9,709 bases of DNA from Actinomycetota bacterium (lineage in GTDB: Bacteria; Actinomycetota; Thermoleophilia; UBA2241). The stretch is from the NCBI GenBank assembly GCA_026392265.1, contig JAPLCL010000379.1, positions 1 through 9,709 of the forward strand. Direction: 5' to 3'. Shown here piece after piece: positions 6,393 through 9,709 of the stretch. A model generated the notes under the pieces. That model saw only the letters and a program-made list of their open reading frames with translations, had not been told where the DNA came from and did not search any database. The translations under genes and the position numbers were made by a program. Numbering within the stretch: position 1 is the stretch's first letter; every line of letters begins with the position of its first letter.

Positions 6393-6431
6393 AAGCGGGC
6401 GGGGCGGCCGGAAGAGCCGCCCCGCCCGCTT
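6393..6431. terminator. Strong intrinsic terminator, probably bidirectional
   Basis: A 16-bp perfect GC-rich stem (6393-6408 with 6416-6431) encloses the seven-base loop CGGAAGA. It begins 11 bases after the exported-protein stop and ends in TTT. On the minus strand it lies just beyond the mttB stop (6449) and is followed by TT, so it can serve both converging genes. Confidence 0.88.
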
Positions 6432-6448
6432 TGCGCGCTCGCCCCGCC

Positions 6449-7918
6449 TCAACCGTCGGCCAGCTGCCGGTCGGCATCGTCCACGATGTCGCGGAGCCGC
6501 TGCCTCACGTCGCCGGGCAGCGGCTGCGGCACATGCGTCTCGAGGATCTCTCGGGCGCGCGCCTGCGCGCGCTGGTACATGTCCGTGCTGCCGCGTTCCT
6601 CCCAGTCCTCGCGCACGCGCCGGTCGATGAGCGCCGGCTGCGACTGCTCGCGCATGTGCGCCATCGTCGCGTCGAGGCTCAGGAAGTCGCCGAACGCGCC
6701 CACGCGGGCGATGTCGTCGACGGCGAGGCGCTCGTCGTTCACGCGGATGCCGCCCACTACCTGCTTCACCATGCGCGCGATCTCGTCGTCGATGACCAGC
6801 TGCGCGTAGTCGAAGGTGACGCCCGACTCGATCATCCCCAGGCCGTAGATCAGGTTGGTCCCTGCCAACGCTGCCATCAAGGCCGTGAGTGTCTTTTCGT
6901 GACCGGTCTGCACGTCACTGAGCTTGCTGTCGCCCTACCCGCCGGCGATGTAGCTCGGCAGGCGGTACTGCCTGGCCAGCTGGGCCACGCCGGCGCTGAT
7001 CAGGGCGCACTCCGGCGAGCCGACTGAGGCCGCCGCCAGCCGCAGGTCCATGGCGGTCGTCGACGAGCCGTACAGCACCTTGCTGCCGCGTTCCGTGAGC
7101 TGCCCGAGGACGATACCGGCGAGTACCTCGGCGTTGTGGGTCACCAGGGTGCCGGCGAGCGTCACCGGCGACGAGCCGCCGGCCATCGCCATGCTGAGCA
7201 CGCAGCTCGGCACCCCCGCTCGCGCCGCCTCGATGACGATCTCGCAGCAGTCGCCGACCAGCTTGAGCGGGCTCACCGGGCAGGTGCCCATGATCATCAT
7301 GGGGCGCTCGCGGACCGCCTCCGCACTGCCCTGCACGGCCTCGAGCATGGCCAGAGTGATGCGGACCGCGCGGCCGTCGAGCGGCCCGCCCGAGATCGGC
7401 TTGGTCTGCCCGACGATGGCCGCCTCGTGGTTGTGAATCGAAGCCGTCGCCGGCGGCATGTCGCCGGCGCCCACGGCGATCTCGAAGACGTCAACCTCGG
7501 GCAGCGCATCGACGAGCTTGGCGATGTCGATGAGGTCCTGCTTGGTCGACGCGCGCAGCTCGCCGCCGTACGGGTCGACGACCATGACGCCCTCGCCGAA
7601 GTTGCTGAAGCCGACGCGACCCGCCTCGAGAACGATGTCGTTCTTCGGGTCGCGGCCGCAGAGCGTGATACTGGCGGGCGCGCTGCGAATGGCGTCCTCG
7701 ACGATGTGCGGCGGGATGCGCACGAGGCGCGACTCGCGATCCACCACGCAGCCGCCGTCGCTGAAGATGTCTAGCGCCTCGTCGATCTCCACCCACACGC
7801 CCGTGCGCTCCAGCACTTCGAGGGTGGCGAGATGGATATCCTGGATCTCGTCGTCGGTGAACACGTCCAGACCGATGCCGCCGCTGCGCCTGCGGCCGGC
7901 GAACAGGTTGCGTTTCAC
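6449..7918 (-). CDS. mttB: MttB-family corrinoid-dependent methyltransferase with in-frame TAG (probable pyrrolysine)
   Basis: Member of the trimethylamine methyltransferase (MttB) superfamily, cytoplasmic enzymes that move a methyl group from a methylated amine or betaine to a corrinoid protein. The GTG at 7918 with GGAGGAGG upstream gives MKRNLFAGRR. Family marks are VFTDDEIQDIHLATLEVLER at 19-38, VSPLKLVGDCCEIVIEAARAG at 215-235 and MAMAGGSSPVTLAGTLVTHN at 243-262. At codon 328 a TAG stands in PSYIAGG-TAG-GDSKLSDVQTG, and the same frame then continues family-like (TALMAALAGTNLIYGLGMIE) for 161 codons to a TGA at 6449. The total is 489 residues, close to archaeal MttB (~495), whose pyrrolysine is also near residue 334. 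True trimethylamine methyltransferases carry pyrrolysine here, while glycine betaine relatives such as MtgB do not. No corrinoid protein, activator or pyl genes lie in the window. A plain nonsense mutation is possible but less likely. Confidence 0.88.
6935..6937 (-). other. In-frame TAG codon, probable pyrrolysine (codon 328 of mttB)
   Basis: The minus strand reads GCC GGC GGG TAG GGC GAC AGC AAG CTC. The surrounding residues are the conserved active-site strand of the family, and this is the only in-frame stop among 489 sense positions. A small GTGAC/GTCAC stem lies about 19 bases downstream, too weak to claim as a decoding signal. Insertion would require tRNA-Pyl and PylS encoded elsewhere in the genome. 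Confidence 0.82.
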
Positions 7919-7924
7919 GCCCTG

Positions 7925-7932
7925 CCTCCTCC
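7925..7932 (-). promoter_or_regulatory. Ribosome binding site of mttB (decides the GTG start)
   Basis: GGAGGAGG on the minus strand ends six bases before the GTG at 7918. The frame is open further upstream to 7969, but that start has no such site and would add 17 Arg/Pro-rich residues. Confidence 0.85.
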
Positions 7933-7989
7933 GGGGTCGGGGGTCGATGGTGCCCGCCAAGGTAATCACAGGCGGGCGGCGGAGTACCA

Positions 7990-8037
7990 GCCGGAGGGCG
8001 GCGGATCGCGTGGCGGCTTGCGCCGCCGCCCTCCGGC
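7990..8037. repeat. 15-bp perfect inverted repeat in divergent gene gap
   Basis: GCCGGAGGGCGGCGG (7990-8004) is exactly complementary to CCGCCGCCCTCCGGC (8023-8037), with an 18-base spacer. It lies in the 134-base gap between the divergently oriented mttB and the small membrane protein gene. It could be an operator or an mRNA leader structure. No T-run follows, so a terminator is unlikely. No clear promoter boxes were recognised in this gap. Confidence 0.6.
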
Positions 8038-8052
8038 CGTCACGCTTGCCGC

Positions 8053-8196
8053 GTGAGTCAACGCACCCTCAAGCTCATCGGCCTCAGCCTGCTGATCGCG
8101 GCGCTGACGCTCTTCGTCTCGCGCCGCTTCGGCTTCACCTTCCTCTTCCTGCCGCTGTTCTTCGCCTGGGGTGGGGGCCGGAACGGCGGCTCCTAG
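8053..8196 (+). CDS. Small membrane protein, 47 residues
   Basis: A short frame from GTG 8053 to TAG 8194-8196 encodes a protein that is almost entirely membrane-like: MSQRTLKLIGL, a hydrophobic helix at about 8-22, a basic SRR turn, and a second hydrophobic stretch FGFTFLFLPLFFAWG (26-40), ending in Gly-rich NGGS. This is a compact two-helix hairpin with basic residues at the N-terminus and turn. No ribosome site precedes the GTG, so it may be leaderless or start elsewhere. Codon choice is GC-ending like its neighbours. It sits 25 bases ahead of the next membrane protein gene, so the two are probably co-transcribed. Function unknown. Confidence 0.6.
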   Translation: MSQRTLKLIGLSLLIAALTLFVSRRFGFTFLFLPLFFAWGGGRNGGS

Positions 8197-8209
8197 GCCC
8201 CACGGCTTC

Positions 8210-8215
8210 GGAGGA
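8210..8215 (+). promoter_or_regulatory. Ribosome binding site in front of an ATA codon
   Basis: GGAGGA ends six bases before ATA (8222-8224), the ideal spacing for initiation, yet no ATG, GTG or TTG stands there. Nearby in-frame alternatives are GTG 8171, GTG 8303 and ATG 8306, none with such a site. Confidence 0.55.
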
Positions 8216-8221
8216 TCGACC

Positions 8222-9709
8222 ATAGACGCCCATCCCGACCGCGCGAGTCGCGACATCCGTGAAGGCCGGATCAGCCGTCGCCCGCCGCGCTTCGCGGCCA
8301 CGGTGATGGCCTTGGGCATCATCTTCGCCGTCGCGTACGTCTTCTTTCTGAGGACGCCGCCGCCGGTGCCGACGCCGGAGATCCAGGCGATGCGCGGTAC
8401 CTACGTCATCGAGCGCTCTCTCGCCGCGGACCAGTCCACAGCGAGGCCGCTACCGCTGGCCTCCGGCTCCTTCGCGGCGTCGTCCTCCGGGGACGCATCC
8501 GGGACCATGCGGCCGGACCCGATGCCCTCGCAGCGCGACGACCCCAGGCCGCTCGCGTCGACCTACAACGCGAAGCTGCGCGCCACACTCACCTCCTCGA
8601 CGTTCCTCGGCCGCACCGTCACCAGGCGCACCACAGGGGCGTGGCCGCCGGCCTGGCACGTAGCCACCCCGAACCCCCTCGCCTACCAGGGTCTTGCGGC
8701 GATCGTGCGGAGCGCGGTCGAGGACGGCGACCGCAGCATCGGCATCAAGCCGCTCAAGCAGGGCGACCGCAAGGTCTGGCGGGCGGCCATGACGCTGGAC
8801 GGCCATGCCGTGCAGCTGGTCGTCGATCAGCTCAGCGGCATCGTCGTCTGGTACACCGATGGCCACGCGACGTTCACCGCCACGATCGACTGGGACTCCC
8901 CTCCTCCTGCCGAGACCTACGGTATGGAGATACCGGCCGGTCGGAACGTCACGACGCAGCTGGACGAGAGCCCCGACTATCAGCCGTCGCCGGCGGCGGC
9001 CGCGGCGGTCGCCGGCTATGCCCCGCTTGTGTCAGAGCTCGCGCCGGACGGCTACACTCTCCGGACAGTCGCCACTTCGGAGACGAGTGGAGCTCCGCGC
9101 ATCTGGCTCGTGCATGACGGGCAGAGCGGTCCGGTCGACCCTCTCGCCGGGCAGTACCAGGTGGCGCAGCTCTACACGCGCGGGCTCAGCTGGTTCACCC
9201 TGCAGCAGCTGGGGCCGGGCGCGGCCGGCAAGTCGATCGCCTTCCTGCGGGACGCGCTCACGTCGATCGCCGTCGACAAACTGTCGTTCGAGACGACGAC
9301 GCTTCAGTACGGCGCGCTGACCGGCGCGACCGTGTACACGTGGTACGACACGTCGGGTCCGACGCTGTTCGCCAGCGACGCGCGGCACATCGTCTACGTC
9401 ACCGGGGCGCTGACGCGCCGAGAACTGATCGCCTTCGCGGAAGGATTGAAGCCTGTGGGCGCGGACGCGGCGCGGTCGTCAGTCCTCCAGCGGCTCGAAC
9501 TCGTCCTTGTCCACACCGCACTCGGGGCAGACCCAGTCGTCCGGCAGGTCGTCGAACGCCGTGCCAGGCTCGACGCCATTGTCCGGGTCGCCGACCTCGG
9601 GATCGTAGACGTAGTCGCAGACGCTGCACACGTACTTCATGCTCGGCCTCCTTCTCGGGAACGTCGTCAGTGTAGCGCGTCGCCGTCGCGGGCGTCGCCG
9701 TCGCGGGCG
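8222..9709 (+). CDS. Single-pass membrane protein with DUF4367-like C-terminal region; frame open to the window edge
   Basis: A long frame whose real start is uncertain: an ATA at 8222 has a perfect ribosome site, while GTG 8171 and ATG 8306 do not. Numbered from 8222, a basic cytoplasmic head (1-23) precedes a membrane helix at ~24-43 (TVMALGIIFAVAYVFFL), then a Pro/Ser-rich stalk. A middle domain follows, with VWRAAMTLDGHAVQLVVDQL and GIVVWYTDG, which looks like a LolA/RseB-type lipoprotein-like sheet. A C-terminal part (~275-413) ends VYTWYDTSGPTLFASDARHI then TRRELIAFAEGLKPV, matching the end of DUF4367 domains often found behind anti-sigma or spore-envelope membrane anchors. Homology should end near 9460. 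No stop follows, however: 83 more codons stay open to the window end, opposite the rubredoxin gene. A sensor or envelope role is a guess. Confidence 0.7.
   Translation, partial: MDAHPDRASRDIREGRISRRPPRFAATVMALGIIFAVAYVFFLRTPPPVPTPEIQAMRGTYVIERSLAADQSTARPLPLASGSFAASSSGDASGTMRPDPMPSQRDDPRPLASTYNAKLRATLTSSTFLGRTVTRRTTGAWPPAWHVATPNPLAYQGLAAIVRSAVEDGDRSIGIKPLKQGDRKVWRAAMTLDGHAVQLVVDQLSGIVVWYTDGHATFTATIDWDSPPPAETYGMEIPAGRNVTTQLDESPDYQPSPAAAAAVAGYAPLVSELAPDGYTLRTVATSETSGAPRIWLVHDGQSGPVDPLAGQYQVAQLYTRGLSWFTLQQLGPGAAGKSIAFLRDALTSIAVDKLSFETTTLQYGALTGATVYTWYDTSGPTLFASDARHIVYVTGALTRRELIAFAEGLKPVGADAARSSVLQRLELVLVHTALGADPVVRQVVERRARLDAIVRVADLGIVDVVADAAHVLHARPPSRERRQCSASPSRASPSRA
9479..9640 (-). CDS. Rubredoxin
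   Basis: Small iron-sulfur electron carrier of the cytoplasm, 53 residues, holding one Fe on four cysteines. The minus strand reads MKYVCSVCDYVYDPEVGDPD, then VEPGTAFDDLPDDWVCPECG, ending KDEFEPLED. Cys5, Cys8, Cys38 and Cys41 form the two CxxC knuckles, and the aromatic and Gly-Pro positions (Tyr10, Tyr12, Pro25-Gly26, Trp36) are those of classic rubredoxins. The length is typical. AAGGAGG (9647-9653) lies six bases before the ATG at 9640. Rubredoxins feed electrons to oxygen- or superoxide-detoxifying enzymes and other redox partners in anaerobes; no partner is in the window. The gene lies entirely opposite the open frame of the membrane protein gene, which is unusual. Its own codons lack TTA, CTA and TCA, so the opposite strand has no stops. 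Confidence 0.97.
   Translation of the reverse strand: MKYVCSVCDYVYDPEVGDPDNGVEPGTAFDDLPDDWVCPECGVDKDEFEPLED
9678..9707. repeat. Two copies of a 15-bp GC-rich tandem repeat at window edge
   Basis: CGTCGCCGTCGCGGG occurs at 9678-9692 and again at 9693-9707, and the next two bases continue the pattern, so the array may go on beyond the window. Within each unit CGTCGC is itself nearly repeated. It lies about 40 bases upstream of the rubredoxin start. Confidence 0.8.

Noticed and set aside
5230..6630. 466-codon plus-strand frame over the exported protein
   Set aside because: Arg-rich frame-shifted shadow; the in-frame product at 5270 has a signal peptide and repeated motifs.
6449..6913. A separate 154-codon minus-strand gene starting at 6913
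   Set aside because: It is the in-frame continuation of mttB beyond the TAG and has no ribosome site of its own; its sequence is the C-terminal part of the MttB fold.
7136..7774. Plus-strand frames opposite mttB (also 6431-7027 and 7458-8225)
   Set aside because: Antisense shadows of a conserved gene in GC-rich DNA, with Arg/His/Ala-rich composition and no ribosome sites.

Overview
The window is GC-rich bacterial DNA with Actinomycetota-like coding style: GC-ending codons, GTG and TTG starts, and overlapping genes. A rubredoxin and a corrinoid-type methyltransferase point to an anaerobe or microaerophile, perhaps near Thermoleophilia or Coriobacteriia. That placement is inference from style; no marker gene is present.

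Left block (1-4260), all on the + strand and apparently one operon: the 3' part of a polar amino acid ABC transporter binding protein, its membrane permease, its HisP/GlnQ-type ATPase, an octopine/opine dehydrogenase family enzyme, and an XRE-cupin regulator. Together they look like an uptake-and-breakdown unit for an opine-like or N-substituted amino acid, with its own regulator. Two strong RNA hairpins lie between the ATPase and the dehydrogenase.

Middle (about 4261-5269): non-functional DNA. On the - strand it holds decayed remains of an AbiEi/AbiEii-like (type IV toxin-antitoxin) gene pair. A perfect 51-bp tandem duplication sits on the junction of the two genes. A structured leader then precedes the next gene.

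Right block (5270-9709): a secreted or lipid-anchored protein made of two copies of one domain, closed by a strong terminator. Next, on the - strand, is an MttB-family (trimethylamine methyltransferase-like) gene with one in-frame TAG at codon 328, where pyrrolysine sits in MttB. If the TAG is read through, one 489-residue protein results. Beyond it are a 47-residue membrane protein and a single-pass membrane protein with a DUF4367-like end, both on the + strand. Last is a 53-residue rubredoxin on the - strand, lying wholly opposite the open frame of the membrane protein.

Most notable: the probable pyrrolysine-encoding mttB, in a stretch where three other genes end in TAG. Those include the ABC ATPase, whose TAG is followed by an open frame running straight into the opine dehydrogenase.
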